Source: Datura wrightii
Lineage: Eukaryota > Streptophyta > Magnoliopsida > Solanales > Solanaceae
Assembly (NCBI GenBank): GCA_035772735.1
Contig: JASDFA010000018.1
Coordinates: forward strand, 55,024,001-55,088,000
DNA: 64,000 nt
Direction of reading: 5' to 3'
Below, in pieces: positions 47,205 to 59,771 of the stretch (positions are counted from its first letter, which is position 1; each line of letters starts with the position of its first letter). Under the pieces are notes generated by a model that saw nothing but the letters and a program-made list of their open reading frames with translations, was not told where the DNA came from and made no database searches. The translations under genes were made by a program, and so were the position numbers.

Positions 47205-49744
47205 TGTTACACCCCGTAAATTTTAAATGAATAAATAGCCTAATGGCATGTCGGTTAAGGGATTTAAAAAAAAAATAGGAAAATCGATTTTTACCATCTT
47301 CATCAATAAAACTAGGAAAAAAACAGAGGGCAGCCATTTTAAGGCAAACGCACGACATATATATATATATAATTCCTTCCAATTACGCTTCGAAACGCGG
47401 CCTAAACTCCGTTCCGACTTAGATACCGAGATATAAAGCTGCAGTGAGCAATCCTATGGAGTTGGTTTCGTGAAATTTGGCCGGCGAAACGTCGTGCTAC
47501 CGAGGTAAAGTAAATAGAATTGCTTTAAATTAGTACCAATGTGTTCCTAGCGTTGCAGTGAACATTTATCCCTTCTGGACTATCAAGAAATAACGAGTTT
47601 TTGACCGTTTTCCGAAAGGTCGAAGTTTGGGATAAATATATATCAAAAGTGATAATTTCTCCGGGATATTAATGTATTTAGTTCTAATTGATATGTATAT
47701 GAATGTAGTTGGGAGAAACAACAGAAGTACCGACGGAAATCACATCGGTCAGTCGGGTACTCAGAAACCAGGTATGTAAAGCTATTCTTTCGGCAAGCCA
47801 GGAAGTACAGTCTAGAAAATAAATAGAATAAAGGCTATTGATAGATACCCAGCGTACAGGAACGATTTTAGTATGATTCCCAGCAAGCATGCTAGTATAT
47901 CATTACGTATCATGCGATAATCAGAATAACGGATAGTCAGATGATTTTAGGTAGTAATGTGGTATCAGCTAGTAACTCAACATGTTCTTACATAATACCC
48001 AGAATGGAAGTTGTAAAAGTAGTATAATGAGTTAGCAAGATTACAGACAGTATGTATTACATTTGTTGAGACTGTATCCGGTAACAGATGGCACATCTTA
48101 TGTTATTGAGCTATATCCAGTTATAGATGGCATGTTCTATGTTATTGAGTTATATCCAGATGTAATCAAATCAGTAATCAGATATAGAAATAGCTCCAGA
48201 TACAGATGTAGCTCCAGAAACAGATATGGCTCTAGAAACGGATATAGCTTCAGATCGCAGATAACAATAATCAGATAAACAGATAAAGGCCAGGTAGCAG
48301 TTAGCCCAGCAATCAGAAACAGTGTAAAACAGAATATAGCATCAGTTGTTTAGTACGGACTGGCCTTGAAATAAAAGAAGAGAATATGATTAGTATTTTT
48401 AATTTGAGCATGCTTGCTGTGTATGTGTTTTGCATGTTGAGACTTGTTATGGCATGTGGGCACCCTTTAGCATCCCCACCGCCCCTGGGTTATAGATGTG
48501 TCGATACCAGATTCAGATACCGCCACCAGTTGGGCGATGACGTCCGCCTAGAGAACGATGATGGCCGACCACCATAATAATACGGTCCAGATTACCCTGC
48601 TTGCAGGGGCAGTTCAGTTTACTCTGCGCAGAGCCAGATTACCCTGTTTACAGGGGAAGATTACTCTGTGTGCGCTTGTTGCTGGTGGCAGTTTCAGATA
48701 CAGATTTTTATAAAATTACTTTGTTGCGTGCTTGCACCCAGGGGCAGTTTCAGTCACAGATACAGCAGCAGATTACCCCGTGAGCGCTTGCGCCCAGAGG
48801 CAGGAGTCTTCGGACTCAGACACAGTTTATTGTCAGAGGACAAGGCCTGAGCTACGTACCCAAGGGGGCCGGTAGGAGGAGCTCACAGTTATGAGATGAG
48901 TGGAGTGACTTATTTTTGGTTGGTTTAGACCCGGGTAGGGGTAAATAGATTGTTCTGTTGGTTGGCACCTTCCGGCTTATGGGGGTCGATCAGGTATTGT
49001 GTGTATTATTATGTATATCTATATGTTCTATTAGATACTGATAGACAGTAGGACGACACGTCATCAGGTACGCTCAGTTTAGTTACAGAATAAATAAACT
49101 CTCCCCAGTTATCCTCAGCTAGATAGACTCAGCTACTTCTTGCTTATATGTCATGTTATTGTTGCTATTCATTTCAGTTGTATATTTCAGTTTGCTTTAC
49201 ATGCTCAGTACCTGTGGTACTGACGCCCGTGGGGCGCTGCATTGCTTGCCTGCAGGTACTCACAGACGAGGAGCCGATCCCTCGTGATCCTAGCCAGCGC
49301 AGAGTTATCAACTCCTGTCATCCGGAGCTTGATATTTAAAGGTGTATTTCATTTTCTTTTGTTGTATAGTACGGGTAGGTCGGGGCCCTGTCCCGACCAT
49401 TCTATTATTACTTCCTATAGGCTTGCAGTCTGATGTTTCCTGTGGTGGTGGAGCTGGTCGTGCAGGGTCGTGCATGTGTATATGTGTTTAGTTGTTGATG
49501 TTGGCCGTGTGGGGCCTTCTTCTAGTTATAGTTAGTGACCTTGTCGGTCACAAAGGTGAATAGTAGTTGCTTCAGATTATAGTGTCATTGTTCTGGTTAG
49601 CTGTTGTGCTTAGCAGGTGGCTATAGGCCTAATCGGCCGGGGGCGGTATTTACAGCTGCTATATAGCCGATTCGTTTCTTGAAATAGAGCCAGAGTCTAG
49701 CAGGCACCAGGTGCCCGTCATACCCCCCAAGGTGGGGTGTGACA
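47205..49744 (+). repeat. Solo Tekay-like LTR, 2,540 bp (family T1)
   Basis: Starts TGTTACACCCCGTAAA, ends GGTGGGGTGTGACA, and is flanked by a perfect target duplication TCATA (47,200-47,204; 49,745-49,749). The 5' part is related to the LTR at 59,772 and the 3' part to the fragment at 13,980-15,270. No internal sequence, so it is a product of LTR-LTR recombination. Confidence 0.93.
48071..48251 (+). repeat. Two minisatellites inside the solo LTR
   Basis: Two 39-bp units (from 48,071, each ending ATGTTATTGAG) are followed by four 18-bp units (48,180-48,251; form AGATATAGAAATAGCTCC). A further set, CAGATTACCC plus GGGGCAGTTTCAG-like units, recurs from about 48,588 to 48,800. Confidence 0.75.
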
Positions 49745-49888
49745 TCATATTACTAAATATTATAAATATTTTTTTGAAAAAAATTACATAATATAGCAAA
49801 TATGTATTATGTATTTATCATTAGTAATTAATGTTTTAAATTATTACAATTTGTAATTACATTTTGAAAATAATTAATATTTATAGCA

Positions 49889-50010
49889 TCTCTTTCCTCT
49901 CTCTCCCAATCTCGCTCTCCTCTCTCTCCCTTTCTTCGTCTCTCTCCTCCCTCTCTACTCCTGTATTTCTCACACACTCTCTCTCTCTCATTGTCTTTCT
50001 CCCTCTCTCG

Positions 50011-50050
<40 letters not shown>

Positions 50051-50096
50051 TTCTCCCTCTCTGGCTCTCTTTCTCTTCCCCTCTCTCTCTACTACC
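49889..50096 (+). repeat. CT-rich low-complexity tract
   Basis: About 200 bases of (CT)n and CCCTCT runs. The open frames across it in both directions (49,864-50,124 and 49,881-50,117) are low-complexity artefacts. Confidence 0.9.
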
Positions 50097-50129
50097 ACGA
50101 GGTGACGTGACATACATTCGATGAAACTC

Positions 50130-51752
50130 ATGAACATTCTTTTTTATAGTACACCTGCATTTTACTAAATAAGCTTTAATATGATAACTTTTCGATTTAG
50201 CGTAGAACTACGAATTATTGAGGGGGAAGAAGATAAGATTGTTTACTTTAACCTTTCAAATAGTTCACCAATGGAGGAACCCTTTTTTCAAAATTTCCAC
50301 TTCCTTAGCATGTCCAAACCCATGCCAAAATCAACAAACTAACTCTGCTACGACGTTCTTCACGACCTTAGCAACTTTCTCATAAACGTGATTGATGTCT
50401 GGTGAGTGTTTGATCTTGATTTCCATGGATTTAGCTTGGAAAACCTAAGGGAACTAAGGGAGAAGGACGAGCTGGGCGTGCAGAAAATTATATTGTGTAT
50501 ATCAACAAATTCTCAGCTAGATCTTTCCTTGTAAAGGAACTCAAACCCAATACAAACCCGTGACACATTTTCTCTCTGAGAAGTTTGAGGTAAAATGATC
50601 ATAACTTTTTACTTCGATGTCAGATTGACGAGTATTTAATGTTTTGAAAACTAGACTCAAAGATCTTTAATTTAATACATAGTAAGACTTCTAACTCTTT
50701 TAATTGTGATCCTCAATCAATCTTAAAAATATAAAAGAAAAGTTTAGCGAGTCAAATTCTTACTCGTGTTCAATTATTAAATTGAATTCTAAAAAGTATT
50801 TTAGAATAACTTTTAGTAAGTCATTCCTAAAGAAGTTAGCTAAAGGAATCTTTATAACTAACGAAAGTAACTATGGAGGTCAATCCCATTCATATGCTTA
50901 TTATGTGTTATTTGCGTGTGTTAGTATGCATTAAGGCGCTATTGCCTTTATTGAGGCTATTATATACATGTGTATGTCGAGGTGTTATTGACCCTATTGT
51001 GGCTAATATTATATATAGTATGTGCTGAAGTGTTGTTGTGATTCAATGTGTATTATAAAACGTGTGATGAAGATAGAAGCTTAATGAGTCGCCCAGATTT
51101 CAGTTTCCAGGTTTCATATTATATCCTACAGGATATTTACAGTTTGCAGCTTACTCAGATAATATCTTTGTCTTACATACCAATATATTTTTATACTGAC
51201 ATCCCTATTGCCTAGGGGACGCTTCATTCTTGCGTGCAGATCCAGACCGAGACCCAAATATGCCTCTTTGGTAGGAGCTACAAAGTTAAGTCATTTTAGT
51301 AAGCTCCATTCTTCCTAAAACTGACGAGTTAGAGGTCCAATTTATTTTTGAGTATGTATATATAAGATAGGTAGGTCGGAGCCATATCTCAACTATATGA
51401 TGGTCAGATACTCTTAGAGGCCTGTAGATAGATGATATGAGTTATCAGTATATGATTTATCACCTTGCCGACCTTCTATTTAACTGTTGTACAACTTATA
51501 GTCTTGTTGCTTGTTTTTATTAGCTGAAGACTCTGGCTTTGTTAAATTTGTATATAGGTGTCTTGGCTTGCCATCTATTTAGAAAATATATTTAATATCT
51601 TATCAGTTCTATTTATTATTTATTCTGTAACAGTATTATCATGAAGTCCTTGTTGATCCAAATATTATCTAGATTATATGAGTTTCAGTGGCTAACTTGA
51701 TCAAGTAAGACATTATGTGCCAATCACGCCTCTTCAAGTTTGTGACGTGACA
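50130..51752 (+). repeat. Old Tekay-like LTR remnant
   Basis: The segment 'tgacatccctattgcctaggggacgcttcattcttgcgtgcag' (from 51,199) and the run through 'gtaggtcggagccatatctc' to the end TGTGACGTGACA at 51,752 correspond to the 3' half of the solo LTR at 47 kb. The start is uncertain. Confidence 0.5.
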
Positions 51753-53005
51753 TTTATGGTGGTTGATCCTTTGACGAAAGAAGTACCATCCAAAATATTT
51801 ACAGAACACATTGAAAGAATGGGCATCAGTGATAGCAATGAATGGCTTTATATAGACTTTATGATGTTATACAATTGATATTTTGAGCTCACTTATTTAT
51901 ATGTTTTTGTTATTACCTTCTTTTTTTTATATATATAATGTTGAGAATAATGATGACAAGTTTTGGCTTAAATAAATATATTTTAAGAATTATGGTTGGA
52001 TCAGTAATGTATTTCCAATTATAAGTTGTGTTGAGTAATTGATTTAGCATTGTAGAACATAGAAGGGACTATCTTCGAATAAAATAATGTACAACTGCCA
52101 TGACTCATATTGATTTGTTACTTCATGACAATGATCAATAGAACCGATATAAAGATTTTAGCTCATAATATAAGAAGGTTTACTAAACTCATTAAGTCAA
52201 TGGCATCAAGTGCGTCAAGTGGGAGAATATAAGATATGTATTTCACATGACTAAATTGGGTTTAATAAATAAAAGGAATAATTAAATAACATTGATTAAA
52301 ATTTATGGTGTAATTTTTAAGGCAATTAAATAAATTTTCACTTTGACAAAAAGTGGAGAATTAAATAACTATTTCATGATTGGTAGGTGTCTATGTACAA
52401 AAAAGTGACTGAGAAGTATGACACGTGCCAACATGATTGGTTAGTATGTGTCATGTCACATGATACGTGTCACACATGATGGACAATTGTCGTGCATGCA
52501 TAAGAGAGGCCTGTATGGATAACATGCATCAGGTATGTGTGAAGAGGTGTGATAACTATGACACATGTCAAACATGAAAGGAAGGTGTTATACCTTTTTA
52601 ATACATGTCGTGTCTACGTCACTCTTATGCAATTATTCTTTTTTTAGTTATAAATAACTCATTATCACTTCATTGTTACACATCAAGAAAAGAACATTTT
52701 AATTATATACATATACTCTATGTATAACTAGAGTATAAAGTAGCCTTAAGAAACTTGTCCTCTCTCAACTATAATTTACAATTATTCCCATTAGATAACG
52801 TGAGAATAAGCGCGGTGCAAATAAGAGAAATAAGTTTCTATTAAAGTCCAATCACTTCCATTAAAAATAATTCAAGAAAACACTATAAATTCAAATACAT
52901 TTTCTTAATTATGAAAATCATTAAATTTCATGATCCTAAAGTCAGTATCAAATTTTTAATTAGATCATTTATTTTTCATACTCTATAACCGAGAAAACCG
53001 TAACA
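51753..53005 (+). mobile_element. 3' end of a Copia element: RNase H end, polypurine tract and LTR
   Basis: 51,757-51,877 encodes VVDPLTKEVPSKIFTEHIER and on to a stop, the conserved end of Copia pol. AAGTGGGAGAAT at about 52,217-52,228 is the polypurine tract; the LTR then runs from about 52,229 to 53,005 (ending CCGTAACA) with a TATAAATA box near 52,648. The 5' part is cut off at the LTR remnant. Confidence 0.65.
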
Positions 53006-53774
53006 ATCACTTCCTCTGCTGAGTTTTACCAAATGATGATAAAAATATATTTAGATGAAAGGATACTTAAGTTTTTAAAATTGACATGGATTAAATTATA
53101 AAAACTTAACTATATTCAAACAAAAAAAATGCAACTCTTTTTAGGAAAAGACGGAGCAAGGGTACAGTGCAGTTAACTTTCAAAATTTTTACTACCTCAT
53201 CTTTTTTTCTGACAATAAAAGATTTGATTTACATGATTATGTAACTTCTTCAATTTTAAATAATTAAGCTGCTGCAATTTTAAAGAAATTGTACATAAAT
53301 AATCGCACATTCTTTCGATTCTGCATGTGAGTTTTGGTTATTTGTTGAATCATTCAATTCTTGAATGGTTCGGTTGTTTTAAGCATGTTAATGTCCACCA
53401 CATTTTTGTAAGTATTAGTTTAATGTTAATAAGTAACACTGTGGTTCGCTAATAAGTAATAACGTACTATGCGTAGGATATAATTTCTTAAATATTGTGT
53501 TTGTTATTTATGAATCTAAAAGTATTGTGTTTAATTAGATACATATTATAATGTGGATAAGTAGGATCTTTATTAATTAATAAGATGTGGGCTCAGCCTT
53601 TTTAAGCAAATAATTATTTTCTTCTCTTTTACATTTAGAAGTTGACGAATAATGATTCAATTAAATACAATTTTTCTTTACAGAAACAATTTTGTTTTTT
53701 GTGGAGGATGCCCCGTGAATAACTAGAGGAAAGGAAGTAATTGTGTTGTATTTCTTTCTTAAAATGCATTAACT
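53006..53774. other. Intergenic, nothing recognised
   Basis: AT-rich, no gene or clear repeat. Confidence 0.5.
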
Positions 53775-54040
53775 TGTTGGGACAACGGAATAACAACAAT
53801 AAACACATACACACAAATTAACTGCGAGAAAATAGAGAAAAACGGAACACAAACGACACACAAGAATTTACGTGGTTCGGTCTCACGACCTAATCCACAA
53901 CTGCAACTAGGAGGAATTTTATTACTCTCTCTCTCTTGTGGTGTATAGATTACAAGTACAAGCTATCTATTTATAGAAATAGATTAGGGTTATTAGGGTT
54001 TCTAACGGGCCTAATTAATCAGGCCTCCACAATCCCAACA
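53775..54040 (-). repeat. 3' LTR of the gag-only Copia element
   Basis: 266 bp, TGTTGGGACA...TCCCAACA (palindromic ends). On the minus strand a TATAAATAG box lies near 53,970-53,978. Confidence 0.95.
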
Positions 54041-54147
54041 ATCTCCCACTTGGAGGCATGATAATCTTCAACTGCCATCCACTGTGAGCACTTGTACGTC
54101 TAGTAATCTCCTCCTCATCTTCCTGGTTGAAGCGGCCTTTTCATCAG

Positions 54148-55721
54148 TTAACCTGAAGGCCCGTTGAAGCTTCCCCAAGCTCCAACATCAGTCACGGCTA
54201 AAACTGCCCCTGACTCGTCCTCTGTCCCTACCGACTCCCACTTGCACGAACTGCCGAATCCTGGGATACTATGAGAACAAACAACACTCTCCATAGTTAG
54301 CAGGTAATCATCCGGAGAGACTTTGACAGCTGGAACACTGGTTCTCTTAACCCACTGTCTGGTAACTCTGGCTGAAGTTTTAACTGGCTGACTGCCGATG
54401 CTCCCACTGCCACGAGAACCCCTGACTGGTTTACCTGAACCTTTCCAAGCACGTTCAACCTGAATCTGACCTGTGGCTCTGGGTTTATCTCCTGCAAAAC
54501 GAACCTTCTTATGCCCACGAGACTCTGTGAACCGGATTTTGTTTCTCTTCTGATCTGGGACAGTCACTCCCTCAGATGGTAAATAGACTATATACAGCGA
54601 ACTCCGTTTCTTTCCTCGAGCTACGATCAAGTTCCCCTTCATCACCTTCCACTGCCCGTTTCCAAACTTAACATCGTGTCCCTCATCATCCAACTGCCCA
54701 ACAGAAATCAACCGTTTCTTCAAGCTTGGAATCACTCGGACATCCTTTAAAGTCCACGAACCGACTGAAGTTTTCAGAATCATGTCACCCATGCCCGTTA
54801 CATAAAGTACTTTATTGTTTGCTAGTCTTACCTTTCCAAAATCCCCTTCTTTCAGATTCTGCAATGCTTCACTGCTGTGGGTAGCATGAAATGAAGCACC
54901 AGAATCCATGACCCAGGAATCCACACTGCTCTCCACGCTACATATCAAGAGATCATTATGAGCATAGTCTCCTGCAATGTTAACTTGTTTATTATTCGGG
55001 CATTGATTCCTGAAATGCCCCACCTCCTTGCACGTCCAACATGTTACATCTGAGCGATCCTGAGTCTTCGACTGACTCTTTCTTCTGTTCCTGCTCCCAC
55101 TACCTCTGCTATTTCTCCTTCCTCTACTGACATTTAGCAATTCACTCGATGATTCCCCAGAACTCCTTCTTCTGACATCCTCACCTAGAATGAGATCACG
55201 AATCTTCTCAAAAGTGAATCCATCGGGTCTCGCTGAACTGGTAACTGCTGTAACCGTTCCGGACCAACTGTCAGGTAATGACGATAGCAGTAGTAAGGCT
55301 TGAACTTCATCATCGAACTTAATGCCCACTGACGTAAGTCTGGCTAAGATTGAATTCATTGTATTTATGTGCTCGGTAACTAAACTGCCTTCCTTCATTT
55401 TGTGTTCACCAATTCTCTAATCAGAAAGACCTTGTTTGCTGCAGATGGCTTCTCGTACATGTTAGACAGCGCTTCCATGACACCTTTCGCAGTCTTCTCC
55501 TTCAGAATGTTAAACGCAACATTCTTGGTCAACGAGAGTCGGATAACCGCCATGACTTTCCGATCCAAACCTGCCCACTCTGCATCAGACATCTTTTCTG
55601 GCTTGTCACCCAATACCATGTCTAACTCCTTCTGAACCAGCAAATCCTCAATTTACATTTTCCACCAACTGAAATCTGCACCATCAAACTTTTCAACTCG
55701 ATACTTCCCATCTTCTGCCAT
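54148..55721 (-). pseudogene. Gag-protease of the TR-GAG-like element (one stop, one frameshift)
   Basis: ATG at 55,721 (MAEDGKYRVEKFDG). TAA at 55,653-55,655 where the family has Gln, then open to a 1-base frameshift at about 55,397, then open for 416 residues to 54,148. Blocks: LSMYEKPSAANK-like segment, EHINTMNSILARLTSVGIKF, LLLLSSLPDSWSGTVTAV, zinc knuckle CWTCKEVGHFRNQC (55,030), protease WVMDSGASFHAT (Asp kept, near 54,905), GQLDDEGHDVKF. After the protease is a basic tail that does not reach integrase. With LTRs so alike, the lesions are either recent or already present in a mobile, trans-complemented lineage. Confidence 0.85.
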
Positions 55722-56389
55722 CTCAAACGACTAGATGAGGTACCCGGTACAACTGATCTCAGATCTTGGTAACTTCGTCAGAAATTCAATGACAAAACCA
55801 ATACGCACCAACAAAGCAACTCGGACCAACAACAACAAAAAACAATTGAAAAATCAACTCGGACCACCACCAACAAAACCAATTGAAGACCTTTTGCCTG
55901 TGAATAAAAAACTTCTCTGGCGAAACAATACTTCTCCGGCGAAACAGTACCTGTAGGTGCTTCTCCGGCGACTGCGATGACGTTCACAGATCGGTACAGG
56001 TGGTGGTTCGCGACAGCGGCAGCGACGAGCTTGGGCTGCTCGACGGAAGCAGCAGCGACTGAATGGCGCCGGATCCGGATGACCTGCGCAACGGCGCTCG
56101 CGACTGCGGCAGCTGCGGCGGCTGCTCCTGCTTGCTTTCTGCGGTCGGCGCGATCTGGGTGAGCCTGCTGCTCGATCTAAGCAGCTACTGGTTGCTGCTC
56201 GACGGCGGCCCTTCTAAAAAAAATTTGGTCTTCTCCGGTCGGCAGCACTGCTGCTCTGTTGCTGCACGATCTGCTGCTTTCTTTCTCTTTCTCCGGGGCT
56301 TCGCGGCTGCTGCTCCGGTCGGCAGCTTTTAGTTCTTCTCCGAAAAATTTTAGGTGACTCTCGCTAATATTTTTTTTTCGTGTGTATAA
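55722..56389 (-). other. GC-rich untranslated leader
   Basis: About 670 bases between primer site and gag. The stretch 55,975-56,330 is much more GC-rich than anything around it, rich in CTGCTG/CAGCAG and in TTCGCCGGAGAAG, which recurs three times (55,917-55,975). It could be captured host sequence or a structured packaging leader. The open frames in it are short and unconvincing. Confidence 0.6.
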
Positions 56390-56405
56390 CCTCGCTCTGA
56401 TACCA
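56390..56405 (-). other. Primer-binding site, initiator-Met type
   Basis: Minus strand TGGTATCAGAGCGAGG, two bases from the LTR end. Confidence 0.9.
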
Positions 56406-56407
56406 CT

Positions 56408-56673
56408 TGTTGGGACAACGGAATAACAACAATAAACACACACACACAAATTAACTGCGAGAAAATAGAGAAAAATGGAACACAAACGACACACAAGAAT
56501 TTACGTGGTTCGGTCTCACGACCTAATCCACAACTGCAACTAGGAGGAATTTTATTACTCTCTCTCTCTTGTGGTGTATAGATTACAAGTACAAGCTATC
56601 TATTTATAGAAATAGATTAGGGTTATTAGGGTTTCTAACGGGCCTAATTAATCAGGCCTCCACAAGCCCAACA
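56408..56673 (-). repeat. 5' LTR of the gag-only Copia element
   Basis: 266 bp, 3 differences from its partner. Confidence 0.95.
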
Positions 56674-57073
56674 TAACTTGGATCTCCTTTTTTAGAATAC
56701 TTATTGATCATTCGAGTTCTGTTATTGTACAATAATGAACGATATAACTCAATGGAAGAATTTTCCTAATTGTGAAGATAAACTCATTATTAGTTTGCTC
56801 AATCAAAAGAAATATTGCTAATTATTAGAACCATGATTATATATGGAGATGAACATAATTATTTAAAGAATATCTGGTTGAAACTGTTAAATCATACATT
56901 AATTCCTTTCTATATTTCTTTCAATGCTACAACACTTCAATAATAACGATAAGAAATATAATATATACTAATTTTCAAATATGTGCGTTGCACGTATAAC
57001 TCGCACTAATTAATATTAATATTTTAAAATGATTTAAATAATACTACAGTATATATATGATGACTTACACTAA
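56674..57073. other. Intergenic, nothing recognised
   Basis: AT-rich, no gene seen. Confidence 0.5.
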
Positions 57074-59250
57074 GGGGCCGTTTGGTTATTGGATAAGGGC
57101 TAAAGTTATTCATGTATTAATTTTATAGCATCTTTGGTTTTCAAATAAGATAAAAGTTATTCATGTATAATTTTATACAATGTTTGGTTGATAGGTTTCA
57201 AATGTTGTATAAAAGTTATTCATGTATTAATGTTATACAATGTTTGGTTGTGTTTTAGTAATTCTACATAACTAATACTCACATAACTTATGAGGAAATC
57301 TATGTACAATTTTATGTGGGGTAGAAGGTGGAATAAGTTATGTGGGTATTAGTTATACATGGATTAAAATTATAGAATTACACATTTACCCCCTTTTAAA
57401 ATCTTTTTAATTCAGTATATTTTTTAAAAATTGTATTTTCTTCCGTGTATATTTACCCAGAATTAGTTATTACTTTTTTCTTATTTGGTGTATTTTTTTT
57501 GGATAATATAAATATATATATATAATTAAACCATTACTAATTTTTTTATTTGGTGTACATTTACACCTCCATTTTCTTCTTTTAAAAACAATCAATTATA
57601 CAATAATTTTATACTATTTGTTTACTTATTTATTTGTAAATAATATATAGGGATAAAGGTCAAAATTATCCCTCTACTTTTATCTATTAGCCAAATTTGC
57701 CCCTCATTATACTATCGGGTCAAATTTACCCTCGCCGTTAATAGACTTAACAAAAATACCCTTATTTTTAATGGTTTTCCACTGTGGCAATTAAAGAGCC
57801 ACATGACCTGACATTTGGATGAGGTAGATACCATGTGGCATGCCATCTCAGCACCAGGTTTATATTCTTCAAATATTTATTCTTTTTCCTTTTCTTCTTT
57901 TATTTTTTTCTTTTCTCTTTCTTACTTTTTTTTCTCCACATACCTTTTTTTTCTAGATTTTGTACTTTTCTCTTTCATAAGAATATTTATTTGACTTGCT
58001 CGATCAAAACAACAATAGCTTAAACACCAAAATGCCATCAACATATTCAAAGGGAAATACTTCCACAAAGACCAAGACCAGAAAAAAAGATTTTATTTTT
58101 ATCAGTCTTGTTTTATGTTACTTGCTGATAATTCTATAACTCTTTTCCCACAATTTCAACTAAATTAAGATCTTTTGATTATCTGATCTGGGTTTGCATA
58201 AAAATTTCATTGGATTGGATTATTGATTGGGATTAGACAATAGGGTTTAAGACAGATGAAGCGAGTTCATCATCTCATTTACTGAAAATTCTCGGAGAGG
58301 ATACACCTTGTGTGCACATTCAAGAGAACTGGATGGGTAATGGACTCTCTCTTGATAATTTCAATAGCCAATCTTACCTATTACTATAGTGATGCTTCTT
58401 GTTTATTTTATACTTAAACTTAAATTCTTCTTTTTGTGAAAAAAATGAAAAGTAATGGGAGGTCATCGGAGAGGAGGATTTTCAGATGTTGAAGGAGAAA
58501 GTTATGGAGTCTGGGTTGGGTTCAATTTCATCGTCTCAGATGACAACGACCTGCGTGGTGATTAATTAGTAGGGGTGGAACCAGAGTTAAAGCTGGAAAA
58601 AAATTGACAGAGGATGCAGATTGGGATGGAGAAGATGGTATAGGATAGAGGTATTGGGAGAGATATGAGAGGATTTGCAGCGTTGTTGAGGGTTACCCAA
58701 GAGAATGAAGATGACATTGATGATGGCGTTCGACAGAGAAGAAAAAAAAGAAAAATAAAAGAAGAAAACGAAGTGCACAGATATAAGATGGAGCTTTTGA
58801 ATTCAATGAAAGAGAAAAGAAATAAAGAATAAAAATTTGAGGAATATAAACCTGGCGCTGAGGTGGCATGTCATGTGGCATCCACCTCATTCAAATGTCA
58901 GGCCATGTGGCTCTTTAATTGCCATGTTGAAAAACCGTTAAAAATAAGGGTATTTTTGTTAAGTTGATTAACCGCGAGGGTGAATTTGACCCTATAGTAT
59001 AAGAGGGACAAAGTTAGCTAATAGACAAAAGTAGAGGGATACTTTTGACCGTTATCCCTAATATATATTAATTTAATACAAATTAAATATTTAATAATCA
59101 ATAATTCATATATTGTAATCTCTACATAACTAATACCTACATAATTAATACATGAATAACTAATACTTGCATAAAATAATACATAGTTTCCCTCATAACT
59201 AATTCATGTATTACTAATACCTACGTAACTCTAACCTGTAACCAAACGAC
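57074..59250. mobile_element. MITE with GGCCGTTTGGTTA-type ends, split by a Mutator-like element
   Basis: Left end GGGGCCGTTTGGTTATTGG and, inverted, right end GTCGTTTGGTTACAGG. Subterminal 'aagttattcatgtat' motifs repeat about every 57 bases on the left, and 'catgaataactaatac' mirrors them on the right. Without the inserted 1,409 bp it is about 760 bp. Family not certain (hAT or Harbinger type). Confidence 0.65.
57650..59058. mobile_element. Mutator-like element with long inverted ends, 1,409 bp
   Basis: Perfect 9-bp target duplication TAATATATA (57,641-57,649; 59,059-59,067). Inverted ends start GGGATAAAGGTCAAAA and GGGATAACGGTCAAAA and stay similar for more than 200 bp (57,650 to about 57,890; 58,810 to 59,058). 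There is no transposase. The interior (about 58,020-58,600) is less AT-biased and might be captured host sequence, but no clear protein is visible. Confidence 0.92.
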
Positions 59251-59771
59251 AAAAAGATAAATCAAGTGGTCATTTGTCTTGTGATAGAGATACTCCCTCC
59301 ATCTCAAAATACCTATCATTTTTTTCACGCATCAATGAAATTTTTTCAACATTATAGAACTTGCTTTTTATATTATTTATAAGTGAAACTTATAAAAATA
59401 TTATTTATAAGCTTTTATATTTAATAAAAACTTAAGAAAGAAATTGAATTATAGCGAAAAAAATATCATACCGCTAGTAAATTCCTTTTTGAATCAAGAG
59501 TTCTTATTTTTGTGAGAAAATGACGTGTCCTTCATGCAACATATCTTCAAGCATGCTTAATTCTAATATAAAAAACTTCTATTTCAAAATCTAATTTAAA
59601 TCTTTTCTACCAAAGCATGGCAGATATATAATTCAAAAGATTATCACCAAAAGCCTATCAAAAGATAAAAATAATTGCAACCCAATAAACCTATTATAAA
59701 TTACAAAGTCAATAGTGGGAATATAACCCTGCCCTCCCCTTCTAAAAAAAAACGAAATTTTTCAACAAGAT
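59251..59771. other. Intergenic with a possible Stowaway end
   Basis: TACTCCCTCCATCTCAAAAT at 59,291 looks like the left end of a Stowaway MITE, but no matching right end was found. Nothing else seen. Confidence 0.4.

Larger units (their letters stand above)
53775..56673 (-). mobile_element. Copia-derived gag/protease-only element (TR-GAG-like), 2,899 bp
   Basis: LTRs of 266 bp at both ends differ at only 3 positions by my count. Perfect target duplication TAACT (53,770-53,774; 56,674-56,678). Order on the minus strand: LTR, initiator-Met primer site, GC-rich leader, gag with zinc knuckle, protease, tail, purine tract AAGTGGGAGAT, LTR. No integrase, reverse transcriptase or RNase H, so it depended on a partner. 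It is among the youngest insertions here. Confidence 0.95.

Noticed and set aside
49864..50124. Open frames of 78-86 codons on both strands
   Set aside because: Produced by the CT-rich low-complexity tract.
55977..56332. Plus-strand frames in the GC-rich leader
   Set aside because: Short, Ala/Cys/Ser-rich, on the strand opposite to the element, and no homology recognised.
58587..58890. Small minus-strand frames in the Mutator-like element
   Set aside because: Phe/Leu-rich, caused by the A/T-rich inner part of the inverted repeat.
59291..59480. A second Stowaway MITE
   Set aside because: Only one end is visible; no matching inverted end or second TA was found.
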